In this document: positions 34,078 to 42,738 of the stretch, piece by piece
Layout of the letters: every line of letters starts with the position of its first letter
Numbering within the stretch: position 1 is the stretch's first letter
Program-made: the position numbers and the translations under genes
Notes under the pieces: model-generated
Told to the model about the DNA's origin: nothing
Databases searched by the model: none
Seen by the model: the letters and a program-made list of their open reading frames with translations, nothing else
From: Actinomycetospora endophytica
GTDB taxonomy: Bacteria > Actinomycetota > Actinomycetes > Mycobacteriales > Pseudonocardiaceae
Assembly (NCBI RefSeq): GCF_021026375.1
Contig: NZ_JAJNDB010000001.1
Location: 744,001 to 808,000, forward strand
Direction of reading: 5' to 3'
DNA: 64,000 nt

Positions 34078-35709
34078 TCAGTGCCCGTGGCCGTGCCCGT
34101 GACCGTGGCCACCGGCAGCCGCGGCGGGCTCCTCCTCCTCGGGCTTGTCCACGACCGCGCTCTCGGTGGTGAGCACCATGCGCGCGATCGAGACCGCGTT
34201 CTCCAGCGCCGAGCGCGTGACCTTCACCGGGTCGATGATCCCGGCGGCCATGAGGTCGCCGTACTTCTCGCTCGCGGCGTCGTAGCCGACACCCCAGCCG
34301 CCGTCGGCGACCTTGGCGGCCACGACGGAGCCCTCGAGCCCGGCGTTCGTGGCGATGGCCTTGAGCGGCGCGGAGAGCGCCCGGCGGACCAGCGCGACGC
34401 CGGTGGCCTCGTCGCCGGTGCGGCCGAGGCCGTCGGCGAGCTCGGCCGAGGCGTGCAGCAGCGCCGCACCCCCGCCCGGCACGATGCCCTCCTCGACCGC
34501 GGCCCGGGTGGCGGCGACCGCGTCCTCGATGCGGTGCTTGCGCTCCTTGAGCTCGGTCTCGGTGGCCGCGCCGACCTGGACCACGGCGACGCCGCCGGAG
34601 AGCTTCGCGAGGCGCTCGGAGAGCTTCTCCTTGTCCCAGTCGGAGTCGGAGTCGGCGATCTCGCGGCGGATCTGGGTGACGCGGCCCTCGACGGCCGCCT
34701 TGTCCCCGCCGCCCTCGACCAGCGTGGTCGCGTCCTTGGTGACCACCGCGCGCCGGACGGTGCCCAGCACGTCGAGACCCGCCTCGGAGAGCTTGAGCCC
34801 GACCTCGGGGTTGATCACCGTGGCGCCGGTGGCCGCGGCGAGGTCGTCGAGGAACGCCTTGCGCCGGTCACCGAAGAACGGCGCCTTGACCGCGCAGATC
34901 TTCAGCGTCTTGCGGATGGCGTTGACGACGACCGTGGAGAGCGCCTCGCCCTCGAGGTCCTCGGCGATGACCAGCAGCGGCTTGCCGGACTCCACGACCT
35001 TCTCCAGCAGCGGCAGGAAGTCCTGGATCGAGCTGATCTTGTCGCGGTGCAGCAGGACGTGCGCGTCCTCGAGCACCGCCTCCATCGACTCGTTGTCGGT
35101 GGCGAAGTAGGGCGAGAGGTAGCCCTTGTCGAACTGGAGGCCCTCGGTGATCTCCAGCTCGGTGGCGAGCGTCGAGGACTCCTCGACGGTGATGACGCCG
35201 TCCTCGCCGACCTTCTCCATCGCCTCGCCGATGAGGTCGCCGATGGTCTGGTCCCGCGAGGCGACGGCGCCGACCGAGGCGATGCCCTTCTTGCCGTCGA
35301 CCGGGGTGGCGTGCTCGCGGAGCACCGCGGTGATCTTCTCGGCCGCGGCGGCCATGCCGGCGCCGAGGGCGGTCGGGTTCGCACCGGCGGCGAGGTTGCG
35401 CAGCCCCTCGGAGACGAGGGCCTGGGCGAGCACGGTCGCCGTCGTGGTGCCGTCACCGGCGACGTCGTTGGTCTTGGTGGCGGCGGTCTTCGCCAGCTGC
35501 ACGCCGAGGTTCTCGAAGGGGTCCTCGAGGTCGATCTCGCGGGCGATGGTGACGCCGTCGTTGGTGATCGTGGGACCACCGAAGCTCTTGCTGAGCACGA
35601 CGTGACGCCCGCGCGGGCCGAGGGTCACCTTGACCGCCGCGGCCAGCTGGTCCACCCCGCGCTCGAGCGCGCGGCGGGCCGTCTCGTCGAACGTGATCTG
35701 CTTGGGCAC
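34078..35709 (-). CDS. groEL: 60-kDa chaperonin GroEL with histidine-rich C-terminus (GroEL1 type)
   Basis: A 543-aa chaperonin. The ATP site motif [15 protein letters not shown] and the apical and equatorial patterns ([28 protein letters not shown]) are intact. The C-terminus ends [11 protein letters not shown] instead of the Gly-Met tail of GroEL2, which marks it as the GroEL1 paralogue found beside groES in actinobacteria; a second groEL is expected elsewhere in the genome. In mycobacteria GroEL1 assists cell-wall lipid enzymes and copper tolerance rather than bulk folding. It follows groES by 102 bases, with a strong hairpin between. Confidence 0.96.
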   Translation of the reverse strand: MPKQITFDETARRALERGVDQLAAAVKVTLGPRGRHVVLSKSFGGPTITNDGVTIAREIDLEDPFENLGVQLAKTAATKTNDVAGDGTTTATVLAQALVSEGLRNLAAGANPTALGAGMAAAAEKITAVLREHATPVDGKKGIASVGAVASRDQTIGDLIGEAMEKVGEDGVITVEESSTLATELEITEGLQFDKGYLSPYFATDNESMEAVLEDAHVLLHRDKISSIQDFLPLLEKVVESGKPLLVIAEDLEGEALSTVVVNAIRKTLKICAVKAPFFGDRRKAFLDDLAAATGATVINPEVGLKLSEAGLDVLGTVRRAVVTKDATTLVEGGGDKAAVEGRVTQIRREIADSDSDWDKEKLSERLAKLSGGVAVVQVGAATETELKERKHRIEDAVAATRAAVEEGIVPGGGAALLHASAELADGLGRTGDEATGVALVRRALSAPLKAIATNAGLEGSVVAAKVADGGWGVGYDAASEKYGDLMAAGIIDPVKVTRSALENAVSIARMVLTTESAVVDKPEEEEPAAAAGGHGHGHGHGH

Positions 35710-35743
35710 TGCCCGTCCTTTCGTGGGTGACGGCCTGCGGAAA

Positions 35744-35795
35744 CACCACCGCCCCGGTGTCCCCCGGCGATGCGGGGGTCACCGGGGCGGTGGGG
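35744..35795 (-). terminator. Strong hairpin between groES and groEL
   Basis: Arms 35744-35759 and 35780-35795 pair over 16 bp with one mismatch (CACCGCCCCGGTG core), and inside them CCCCCG pairs with CGGGGG. It lies 16 bases after the groES stop. It could be a partial terminator or a processing site that makes groES and groEL levels differ. Confidence 0.7.
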
Positions 35796-35811
35796 TGCTT
35801 CGAGCGGTCCG

Positions 35812-36108
35812 CTAGTTGACGACCGCCAGGACGTCACGCGACGACAGGACCAGGTAGTCCTCGCCGTTGTACTTGATCTCGGTGCCGCCGTACTTCGAGA
35901 AGATGACGACATCGCCGACGGAGACGTCGACGGGGATGCGGTTCCCCTTGTCGTCGACCCGGCCGGGGCCCACCGCGAGGACCTTGCCCTCCTGCGGCTT
36001 CTCCTTGGCGGTGTCGGGGATGACGATGCCGGACGCGGTCGTGGTCTCGGCCTCAGAGGCCTGCACCACGAGCTTGTCCTCGAGCGGCTTGATGTTCACG
36101 CTCGCCAC
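35812..36108 (-). CDS. groES: 10-kDa co-chaperonin GroES
   Basis: A 98-aa GroES. It begins [16 protein letters not shown], has the mobile loop around [12 protein letters not shown], and ends [10 protein letters not shown]; the beta-barrel segments KVLAVGPGR and [15 protein letters not shown] are normal. It caps the GroEL ring. GTG 36108 has GGAGG seven bases upstream. A CIRCE operator lies 105 bases before the start, so transcription is expected to be repressed by HrcA and induced by heat. Confidence 0.97.
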   Translation of the reverse strand: MASVNIKPLEDKLVVQASEAETTTASGIVIPDTAKEKPQEGKVLAVGPGRVDDKGNRIPVDVSVGDVVIFSKYGGTEIKYNGEDYLVLSSRDVLAVVN

Positions 36109-36212
36109 GGGATGACCTCCACGATCTGGGGTCCAGCTGGTTCTGGTTTGGATGACGGGCCCCGGAGCCGACCCGCCGTCGCGGGTGCCGAGCCGGCTCC
36201 GATGCCGTTCGA

Positions 36213-36239
36213 TTGGCACTCTAGCGCTGCGAGTGCCAA
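36213..36239 (-). promoter_or_regulatory. CIRCE operator (HrcA binding site) upstream of groES
   Basis: TTGGCACTC, nine bases, GAGTGCCAA: a perfect inverted repeat that matches the CIRCE consensus TTAGCACTC-N9-GAGTGCTAA at seven of nine positions per arm, with symmetrical changes. It also lies four bases from the rimI stop. Confidence 0.95.
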
Positions 36240-36243
36240 TCCA

Positions 36244-36744
36244 TCAACGACGGGGGCGTGCGGCGCGGCGCATGGTGTGCGCGTCCGCCCCGCTCGCGTA
36301 GTACCGCGGCCGGGTGCCCACCACCTCGAAGCCCTCGGAGCGGTAGAGCGCGAGCGCGGGCACGTTGTCGGTGCGCACCTCGAGGAAGGTGACCGCGCCG
36401 ATCGCGTCGGCCCGGTCGAGCAGGCCGAGCAACAGCCGGCGGCCGACCCCGTGGCCCTGCACCGACGGCTCGACCCCGATCGTGTGCACCTCGGCCTCCG
36501 CCGGCTCGCGGGAGAACGCCGGGGCGGGCAGCAGGGCGATCCCGGCGTACCCGACGAGGTCCTCGGCCCGGCGGGCGGCGAGGTACGGGTAGCCGGCGTG
36601 CAGCTCGGCGCGGAAGGCCGCGGCGTTCCACGGGTCGTCCCCGGGGAACAGCGCGGCCTCGAGACGGGCGCAGGCCAGGGCGTCGTCGAGTGTCAGGTCG
36701 TCGACGACGATGGCGTCGCCCGCCGCGTCGGGCCCGGACTCCAC
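36244..36744 (-). CDS. rimI: GNAT N-acetyltransferase RimI-like
   Basis: A 166-aa GNAT acetyltransferase. The acetyl-CoA pyrophosphate loop is VQGHGVGRRLLLGL, preceded by the strand AEVHTIGVEPS and followed by TFLEVRTDNVPALALYRSEGF, the RimI signature ending in YY. RimI acetylates the N-terminus of ribosomal protein bS18 and possibly other proteins. In mycobacteria and most actinobacteria rimI lies between tsaB and tsaD; here both are missing and the neighbours are groES and a hydrolase. The start is GTG 36744. Confidence 0.88.
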   Translation of the reverse strand: MESGPDAAGDAIVVDDLTLDDALACARLEAALFPGDDPWNAAAFRAELHAGYPYLAARRAEDLVGYAGIALLPAPAFSREPAEAEVHTIGVEPSVQGHGVGRRLLLGLLDRADAIGAVTFLEVRTDNVPALALYRSEGFEVVGTRPRYYASGADAHTMRRAARPRR

Positions 36745-36751
36745 GGGATCC

Positions 36752-37933
36752 TCAGGCGCGTCGCCGCGGCCGCCGCAGCCGCGGGCGCCGCGACGTCGAC
36801 CCGACGTCCTGGGGTCGCAGCCGGCGCAGCACCTGGCTGCGGTGGGTGCAGCGGCGCAGCAGCTCGAGCAGTGCCGCGTCGAACTCGGAGGGCTGCTCGA
36901 GCATCGCCATGTGCCCGGCGCCCTCCAGCCGAAGCAGCTCCGCGCGCGGCAGTTCCGCCGCGATCACCTCGGAGTGCGAGTACGGGATCATCACGTCCTT
37001 CGTGCCCGCCGCGACCAGCACCTCGCACTGCGAGAGGCCGCGCAGCGCGGCCTTCCGGTCGTGGGTGGAGAGGGTGTTCGCGAAGGACGTGATGGCGTCG
37101 AGCGGGGTCTCGGCGATCACCCGGGCCACGAGGTCGGCGATCGCGGGGTCGGTGTTGCGGTCCCCGAACGAGAAGCGCGCGATGGCCGCCCACATCGCGT
37201 TGCCGCCGAGCCGGCGGACGCGGTCCACGGTCTGCGGGCGCCAGTGCGCGAGCCGGCCGACGACGTTGACCGCCGGGTTGCGGTGGGAGAGCACGGCGCG
37301 CTGCAGGCCGACGGTGCCGACGTCGCCGGCCGAGGTGCTGACCAGCGCGACCCCGAGCACCCGGTCCCGGAACAGCGCCGGGTGCCGCTCGGCCAGGGCC
37401 ATGATCGTCATGCCGCCCATGGAGTGGCCGACGAGCACGAGCGGCCCGTCCGGGGCCACGGTCCGCACGACGGTGTCGAGGTCGGCGCCGAGCTGCGCGA
37501 TCGTGCACGACCGCGCCGGGCACTGGCCCGAGCGCCCGTGCCGGCGCTGGTCGTAGACGACGACCCGCACGGCCGGGTCGGTGAGCTCGGCGAGCATGCG
37601 GCGCTGGAAGTGCCAGCAGCGGCGGTCCTGGCAGAAGCCGTGCACGAGGACCACGGTGAGCTCGGGCTCCACGCCCGGGGTCACCGGTTCGATCTCCTCG
37701 ACGGCGAGCCGGGTGCCGTCGTCGGCCGCCACGGACGACTCGCGACCCCTCGGCAGCAGGCCCAGCTCGGAGGGGTGCGCGGCCTCGGACTCCTCCAGCT
37801 CGGCCCGGGTGCGCACCACCCGCGAGCGGGCCACGCCCGCCCCGACGGCGCCCGCCGCGGCGGCACCGCCGAGCACCGTGCCGGCGATGGCACCGATGAT
37901 GCCGCCGGTGTGCCGTCGTTCGTCGCCGCTCAT
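36752..37933 (-). CDS. Alpha/beta hydrolase with N-terminal membrane anchor
   Basis: A 393-aa hydrolase. Residues 8-40 form a glycine/alanine-rich hydrophobic segment (IIGAIAGTVLGGAAAAGAVG), probably a signal anchor. The catalytic triad is visible: nucleophile Ser171 in VLVGHSMGGMT, aspartate in VAAGTKDVMIPY, and histidine in LEGAGHMAMLEQP. The oxyanion region is VVLVHGFCQD. Similar proteins sit beside alr in other actinobacteria; the substrate is unknown, with lipids or esters of the envelope as plausible choices. A basic tail (RRPRLRRPRRR) ends the protein. ATG 37933 was chosen because the sequence upstream loses coding character. Confidence 0.85.
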   Translation of the reverse strand: MSGDERRHTGGIIGAIAGTVLGGAAAAGAVGAGVARSRVVRTRAELEESEAAHPSELGLLPRGRESSVAADDGTRLAVEEIEPVTPGVEPELTVVLVHGFCQDRRCWHFQRRMLAELTDPAVRVVVYDQRRHGRSGQCPARSCTIAQLGADLDTVVRTVAPDGPLVLVGHSMGGMTIMALAERHPALFRDRVLGVALVSTSAGDVGTVGLQRAVLSHRNPAVNVVGRLAHWRPQTVDRVRRLGGNAMWAAIARFSFGDRNTDPAIADLVARVIAETPLDAITSFANTLSTHDRKAALRGLSQCEVLVAAGTKDVMIPYSHSEVIAAELPRAELLRLEGAGHMAMLEQPSEFDAALLELLRRCTHRSQVLRRLRPQDVGSTSRRPRLRRPRRRA

Positions 37934-38016
37934 GCCCCGCTCGCGTCTCCGGACCCGCCCAGGAGCCCCGACTCCGCCGTCGCCATAGGTGGCCTTGTAC
38001 CACGTCCGCGCCGTGT

Positions 38017-39213
38017 TCACCCCGAGTGTTGCGTGCGTGACCCCTCGGGAACACCCCGTGTGACCCGTCGCAACCGGGGTCGGCCGCCGACCCCGGTGAC
38101 GATCTCGTAGTGGATGGTGCCCAGCAGATCGGCCCATTCGGCGGCCGTCGGGAGCCCGCCGTCGGCGGCATCGCGGCCGTCGCCCGGACCGAACAGCACG
38201 ACCTCGTCACCCTCGGCGACCCCGTGGGGCTCGTCGGCGGGCCCGAGGTCGACCACGACCTGGTCCATGCAGACCCGCCCGACGACGGGCCGGCGGATCC
38301 CGCCGATCGCGACGGCGAGGCGCCCGGTGGCCCCGAGCGACCGCGGCACCCCGTCGGCGTACCCGGCCGGGACGAGGGCGAGGGCCCGGCGCCCCGGCGT
38401 CGTCCAGGTGTGGCCGTAGGAGACGCCCTCCCCCGCGGCCACCGTCTTCACCAGCGCGACCCGGCTGCGCAGCGTCATCGCCGGGCGCAGGTCGTGCCCC
38501 GATCCGCCGTCGACCGGGTCGAGCCCGTATACGGCGACGCCGGGGCGGACGAGGTCGCGGTGCAGGTCGGGCCGGGTCAGCGTGGCCGCCGAGTTCGCCA
38601 GGTGGGTGAGCAGCGGCCGGCCGAGGCGGGCGGTGGTCGCGCGGTGGGCGTCGTCGAGGCGGGCGGCCTGACGGTCCAGCGTGGGGTGGGTCGGGGCGTC
38701 CGCGTGCGCGAGGTGGGACCACACCGCGACCGGCTCGACGACCCCCTCGTCGGCCAGGCCCGCGACCGCGTCGACCAGCGCGCCCCAGTCCTCCGGCGGG
38801 CAGCCGTTGCGGGAGAGCCCGGTGTCGATCTTCAGGTGGACGCGGGCGGGCCGGCCCGCGGACCGGGCGGCACCCGCCGCGGCGGCGAGGTCCCGCGGTG
38901 AGGCGATCCCCAGGTCGACCCCGGTGGCGACCGCCCCCGCCATGTCCTCGTCGGGGACGTGCAGCCAGGACAGCAGCGGGGCGGTGATCGCGGCGGCACG
39001 CAGCTCGGCGGCCTCCTCGAGGGTGCACACGCCGAGCCACGTGGCGCCCGCGTCGAGCGCCGCGCGGGCGACCTCGACGGCGCCGTGCCCGTAGCCGTCG
39101 GCCTTGACCACGACCATCGTCGACGCCCCCGAGCCCCCGGCGAGCCCGGCCAGCAGCGAGACGTTGTGCCGCACGGCGTCCAGGTCGACGACGACCTCGA
39201 TGCGGGCGCTCAT
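38017..39213 (-). CDS. alr: Alanine racemase
   Basis: Alr makes D-alanine for peptidoglycan. The 398-aa fold-type III PLP enzyme has the cofactor lysine Lys37 in VVVKADGYGHG, the Asp/Arg-type region LKIDTGLSRNG, and the C-terminal domain with the second catalytic tyrosine in VSYGHTWTT. The end VTGVGGRPRLRRVTRG is usual. Its ATG overlaps the stop of nnr by four bases, giving an nnr-alr unit; glmS lies just before nnr. All three serve cell-wall precursor or cofactor repair. Confidence 0.96.
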   Translation of the reverse strand: MSARIEVVVDLDAVRHNVSLLAGLAGGSGASTMVVVKADGYGHGAVEVARAALDAGATWLGVCTLEEAAELRAAAITAPLLSWLHVPDEDMAGAVATGVDLGIASPRDLAAAAGAARSAGRPARVHLKIDTGLSRNGCPPEDWGALVDAVAGLADEGVVEPVAVWSHLAHADAPTHPTLDRQAARLDDAHRATTARLGRPLLTHLANSAATLTRPDLHRDLVRPGVAVYGLDPVDGGSGHDLRPAMTLRSRVALVKTVAAGEGVSYGHTWTTPGRRALALVPAGYADGVPRSLGATGRLAVAIGGIRRPVVGRVCMDQVVVDLGPADEPHGVAEGDEVVLFGPGDGRDAADGGLPTAAEWADLLGTIHYEIVTGVGGRPRLRRVTRGVPEGSRTQHSG

Positions 39214-40733
39214 CGGCCCGCGCCCGTCGTGGTGAGGGCCGCCGCGCGCACCGTCCGGATCGCGTCGGGGATGCCCGCCTGGACGTGCGAGGCCGGCAAC
39301 GGGGCGCCGGGCGTGCCAGGAGTGCCTGCGCCGAGGTCGGCCGCCCGGGCGTGGACGAACGCCGCCGCGCCCGCCGCCCGGAACGGCTCGAGGCCCGCGG
39401 CGAGCAGAGCGCCCGCGATCCCGGACAGGACGTCGCCGGAACCCGCCGTGGCCAGCCAGGAGCTGCCCGCGGGATGGACCAGGACGCGGCCGTCCGGGGC
39501 GGCCACGACGGTCGCGTTGCCCTTGAGGAGCACGGTGACCCCGAGCGCGGCGGCGGCCCGGCGGGCGGCGTCGACGCGGTCGGGCGCGGGATCGGGCGGG
39601 TCGTCGAGGTCGGCGACGAGGCGCGCGAACTCACCGGCGTGCGGGGTGACCAGGGTCGGGACGCGGGCGGCCTGCGTGCGGAGATCGGCGTGCGCGCCGA
39701 GCAACGTGACCGCGTCGGCGTCGGCGAGGACCGGGACGCCCGCGTCGAGGACGTGGCGCAGCGTGGCGGCGCCGTCGTCGCCGGTACCCAGGCCGGGGCC
39801 GACCGCCCAGGCCTGCACCCGCCCGGCGTCGGCGACGTGGTCGGTGGCGACCACCTCGGGCCAGGCCGCGCGGACCTCGTCGGCGGCGCTGCCCGCGTAA
39901 CGGACCATGCCGCTCGTGGCCAGGCACGCCGCGCCGCTCGCGAGCACCGCGGCGCCCGGGTAGGTGGCGCTGCCGGCGGCGACGCCCACGACGCCCTGGG
40001 TGTACTTGTCGTCGCCCGGTCCCGGGACGGGCCACGCGGCGCCCACGTCGGCGGCCTCGAGGACGGTGATCGGGGGCTCGGACAGCTCGGGGCCGAGGCC
40101 GATGTCGACGAAGGACACCGGGCCGCAGCGGTCGCGGGCGAGCACGTGGACCGGCTTGCGGGCCCCGAAGGTCACGGTCTCCGCGGCGGTGACGGCGGCC
40201 GGGCCGTCGTCGGTCGCCTCCGGGACGGTGCCGGTCCGCGGGTCGACGCCGCTCGGGGTGTCGATCGCGAGGATCGGGACGCCGGCGGCCTCGGTCGCGC
40301 CGACCAGCCGGGGGGCCGGGGCCCGCAGGCCGCCACGGGCGGAGGTCCCGACGATCGCGTCGAGGACCAGGTGGGCCCGCTCGACCGCGGGCACGGCATC
40401 GTCGGGATCGGTGACGATGCGCGCGCTCCAGGAGCGCAGCGCCTCGAGGCCGGCCGGGTGGGCGCGGTCCGGGCTGAGCAGGACCGCGGTGACCCTGACC
40501 CCGCGCCGGGACAGGTACGCGCCGGCCCAGAGCCCGTCCCCGCCGTTGTTGCCCGCGCCGACGAGGACGACGACGCGGCGGCCGGTCACCCCGCCGGCCC
40601 GCTCGGTCAGCATCCGCATCGCGACCTGGGCGGCGCCGTACGCGGCACGGCGCATCAGCGCGCCCTCGGGCGTGCGGGCCAGCACCGGCTCCTCCGCCGT
40701 GCCGACCTGCTCGGGCGTCCAGACGCCGTACAC
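39210..40733 (-). CDS. nnr: Bifunctional NAD(P)HX epimerase / ADP-dependent dehydratase
   Basis: A 507-aa fusion that repairs hydrated NADH and NADPH. The N-terminal YjeF-type epimerase domain shows VVVLVGAGNNGGDGLWAGAY and AIDTPSGVDPRTG; the C-terminal ribokinase-like dehydratase shows KYTQGVVGVAAGSATYPGA, VTPHAGEFARL, LLKGNATVVAAPDG and the ATP/ADP motif TAGSGDVLSGI. GTG 40733 begins VYGVWTPEQV. It is nine bases from the glmS stop and overlaps alr by four bases, so glmS-nnr-alr are probably one transcript, as in other actinobacteria. Confidence 0.95.
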   Translation of the reverse strand: MYGVWTPEQVGTAEEPVLARTPEGALMRRAAYGAAQVAMRMLTERAGGVTGRRVVVLVGAGNNGGDGLWAGAYLSRRGVRVTAVLLSPDRAHPAGLEALRSWSARIVTDPDDAVPAVERAHLVLDAIVGTSARGGLRAPAPRLVGATEAAGVPILAIDTPSGVDPRTGTVPEATDDGPAAVTAAETVTFGARKPVHVLARDRCGPVSFVDIGLGPELSEPPITVLEAADVGAAWPVPGPGDDKYTQGVVGVAAGSATYPGAAVLASGAACLATSGMVRYAGSAADEVRAAWPEVVATDHVADAGRVQAWAVGPGLGTGDDGAATLRHVLDAGVPVLADADAVTLLGAHADLRTQAARVPTLVTPHAGEFARLVADLDDPPDPAPDRVDAARRAAAALGVTVLLKGNATVVAAPDGRVLVHPAGSSWLATAGSGDVLSGIAGALLAAGLEPFRAAGAAAFVHARAADLGAGTPGTPGAPLPASHVQAGIPDAIRTVRAAALTTTGAGR

Positions 40734-40741
40734 GGTGGCTC

Positions 40742-42622
40742 CTATTCGACGGTCACGGACTTCGCCAGGTTGCGCGGTTTGTCGACGTCGTAACCCCGGG
40801 CCCGCGCGACCTCGGCGGAGAACACCTGCAGCGGCACCGACGCGACCAGCGGCTGGATGAGCGTCGGCACGGCCGGCATCTCGATCAGCACGCTCGCGAA
40901 CGGGCGCACCGTCTCGTCCCCCGCCTCGGCGATGACGATCGTGCGCGCCCCGCGGGCCTGGATCTCGCGGATGTTCGAGAGCAGCTTCGCGTGCAGCGTC
41001 GCCCGGCCCCGCGGCGAGGGCATCACGACGACGACAGGCAGGTCCTGCTCGATCAGCGCGATCGGCCCGTGCTTGAGCTCGCCCGCCGCGAACCCCTCGG
41101 CGTGCATGTAGGCGAGCTCCTTGAGCTTGAGCGCGCCCTCGAGGGCCACCGGGTAGCCCACGTGGCGACCGAGGAAGAGCACCGCCTTCGACTCCGCGAG
41201 CTCGCGGGCCAGCTCCCGCGTCGGCTCGACGGCCGTCGCGAGGACCTCCTTCACCGCGTCCGCCGACGCGACGAGCTGGTGGTACTCGCGCTCGACCTCG
41301 TCGGCGTACTTCGTGCCGCGGTTCTGGGCGAGCGCGAGCCCGACGAGGTAGCAGGCGACGACCTGGCTCGTGAAGGTCTTGGTCGCGGCGACCCCGACCT
41401 CCGGGCCGGCGTGGGTGTAGAGCACCGCGTCGGACTCGCGCGGGATCTGGGCGCCGTTGGTGTTGCAGATCGCCAGCACCCGGGCCCGCTGCTCGCGGGC
41501 GTGGCGCACCGCCTCGAGGGTGTCGGCGGTCTCGCCGGACTGCGAGATCGCGACGACGAGGGTGGAGCGGTCGAGCACCGGGTCGCGGTAGCGGAACTCG
41601 CTGGCCACCTCGACCTCGACCGGGATGCGGCACCAGTGCTCGATCGCGTACTTCGCGAGCAGCCCGGCGTGGTACGCGGTGCCGCAGGCCACGACGAAGA
41701 CCTTGTCGATGTCGCGCAGCTCCTGGTCGGAGAGGCGCTGCTCGTCGAGCACGATCCGGCCGTCGACGAGGTGCCCGCGCAGGGTGTCCGCCAGCGCCGC
41801 GGGCTGCTCCTCGATCTCCTTCTGCATGAAGAAGTCGTGGCCGCCCTTCTCGGCGGCGGCGATGTCCCAGTCGACGTGGAAGGGCCGGGTGGGGGCGAGG
41901 TCGCCGTGGAAGTCGGTGACGACGGCGCCCTCGCGCGTCAGCGTGACGATCTGGTCCTGGCCCAGCTCGACCGCGTCGCGGGTGTGGTCGATGAACGCCG
42001 CGACGTCGGAGGCGACGAAGGTCTCGCCGTCGCCGATCCCCACCACGAGCGGCGACGACCGCCGCGCGGCGACGATCTCGTCGGGCCGGTCGGCGTGGGT
42101 GAACACGAGCGTGAACGCGCCCTCGAGACGGTTCACGACATGGCGGACCGCGGTCGTGAACCCGGCGGAGTCGTCGTCGGGGCCCAGCTCGTCGAGCGCG
42201 CGGGCCACCAGGTGGGCGGCGACCTCGGTGTCGGTGTCGCTCTCGAGCTCGACGCCGTCGGCCTCGAGCTCGGCGCGCAGGGCCGCGAAGTTCTCGATGA
42301 TCCCGTTGTGGATGACCGCGACCCGGCCGCTCGCGTCCCGGTGCGGGTGGGCGTTGCGGTCGGTCGGCGGGCCGTGCGTGGCCCAGCGGGTGTGGCCCAT
42401 CCCGGTACGGGCGGTGACGCCCTCGGGCTCGGGCTCGGCGTCCGTGACGCGCACCAGATTGTCGAGCGGTCCCGCCGCCCGGTGCACGTCGACGACGTCC
42501 GAGCCGGGGGTCACCGTCGCGATGCCCGCCGAGTCGTACCCCCGGTACTCGAGCCGCCGCAGACCGCCCAGCAGGACGTCGCGCGCCGGCCGCCAGCCCA
42601 CGTACCCCACGATGCCGCACAC
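40742..42622 (-). CDS. glmS: Glutamine-fructose-6-phosphate aminotransferase (isomerising)
   Basis: GlmS makes glucosamine 6-phosphate, the first step to UDP-GlcNAc. The 626-aa enzyme starts MCGIVGYVG, whose Cys becomes the N-terminal nucleophile, with the glutaminase signature LEYRGYDSAGIA and TRWATHGPP. Two SIS domains follow (VVACGTAYHAGLLAKY; ISQSGETADT; LGRHVGYPVALEGALKLKE), and it ends with the canonical PRNLAKSVTVE. No ribozyme is seen upstream. glmM lies 2 kb away on the same strand. Confidence 0.97.
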   Translation of the reverse strand: MCGIVGYVGWRPARDVLLGGLRRLEYRGYDSAGIATVTPGSDVVDVHRAAGPLDNLVRVTDAEPEPEGVTARTGMGHTRWATHGPPTDRNAHPHRDASGRVAVIHNGIIENFAALRAELEADGVELESDTDTEVAAHLVARALDELGPDDDSAGFTTAVRHVVNRLEGAFTLVFTHADRPDEIVAARRSSPLVVGIGDGETFVASDVAAFIDHTRDAVELGQDQIVTLTREGAVVTDFHGDLAPTRPFHVDWDIAAAEKGGHDFFMQKEIEEQPAALADTLRGHLVDGRIVLDEQRLSDQELRDIDKVFVVACGTAYHAGLLAKYAIEHWCRIPVEVEVASEFRYRDPVLDRSTLVVAISQSGETADTLEAVRHAREQRARVLAICNTNGAQIPRESDAVLYTHAGPEVGVAATKTFTSQVVACYLVGLALAQNRGTKYADEVEREYHQLVASADAVKEVLATAVEPTRELARELAESKAVLFLGRHVGYPVALEGALKLKELAYMHAEGFAAGELKHGPIALIEQDLPVVVVMPSPRGRATLHAKLLSNIREIQARGARTIVIAEAGDETVRPFASVLIEMPAVPTLIQPLVASVPLQVFSAEVARARGYDVDKPRNLAKSVTVE

Positions 42623-42738
42623 GGGCTCCGAGAATAGGCGGGGCGCGATCGGGGACCGGCGGCCCCGTGGGTGACACAGCCGTCAGCAGCGTGTTCCGGC
42701 AGGCCAGCCGGGGTGCCCATGCACTACGGTCCGGCGCC

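Noticed and set aside
36213-36239. Terminator for rimI
   Set aside because: The spacing and arms match CIRCE so closely that an HrcA operator for groES is the better reading.
42623-42738. glmS ribozyme
   Set aside because: No pseudoknot-like core or conserved ribozyme sequence is seen upstream of glmS, and actinobacteria generally lack it.
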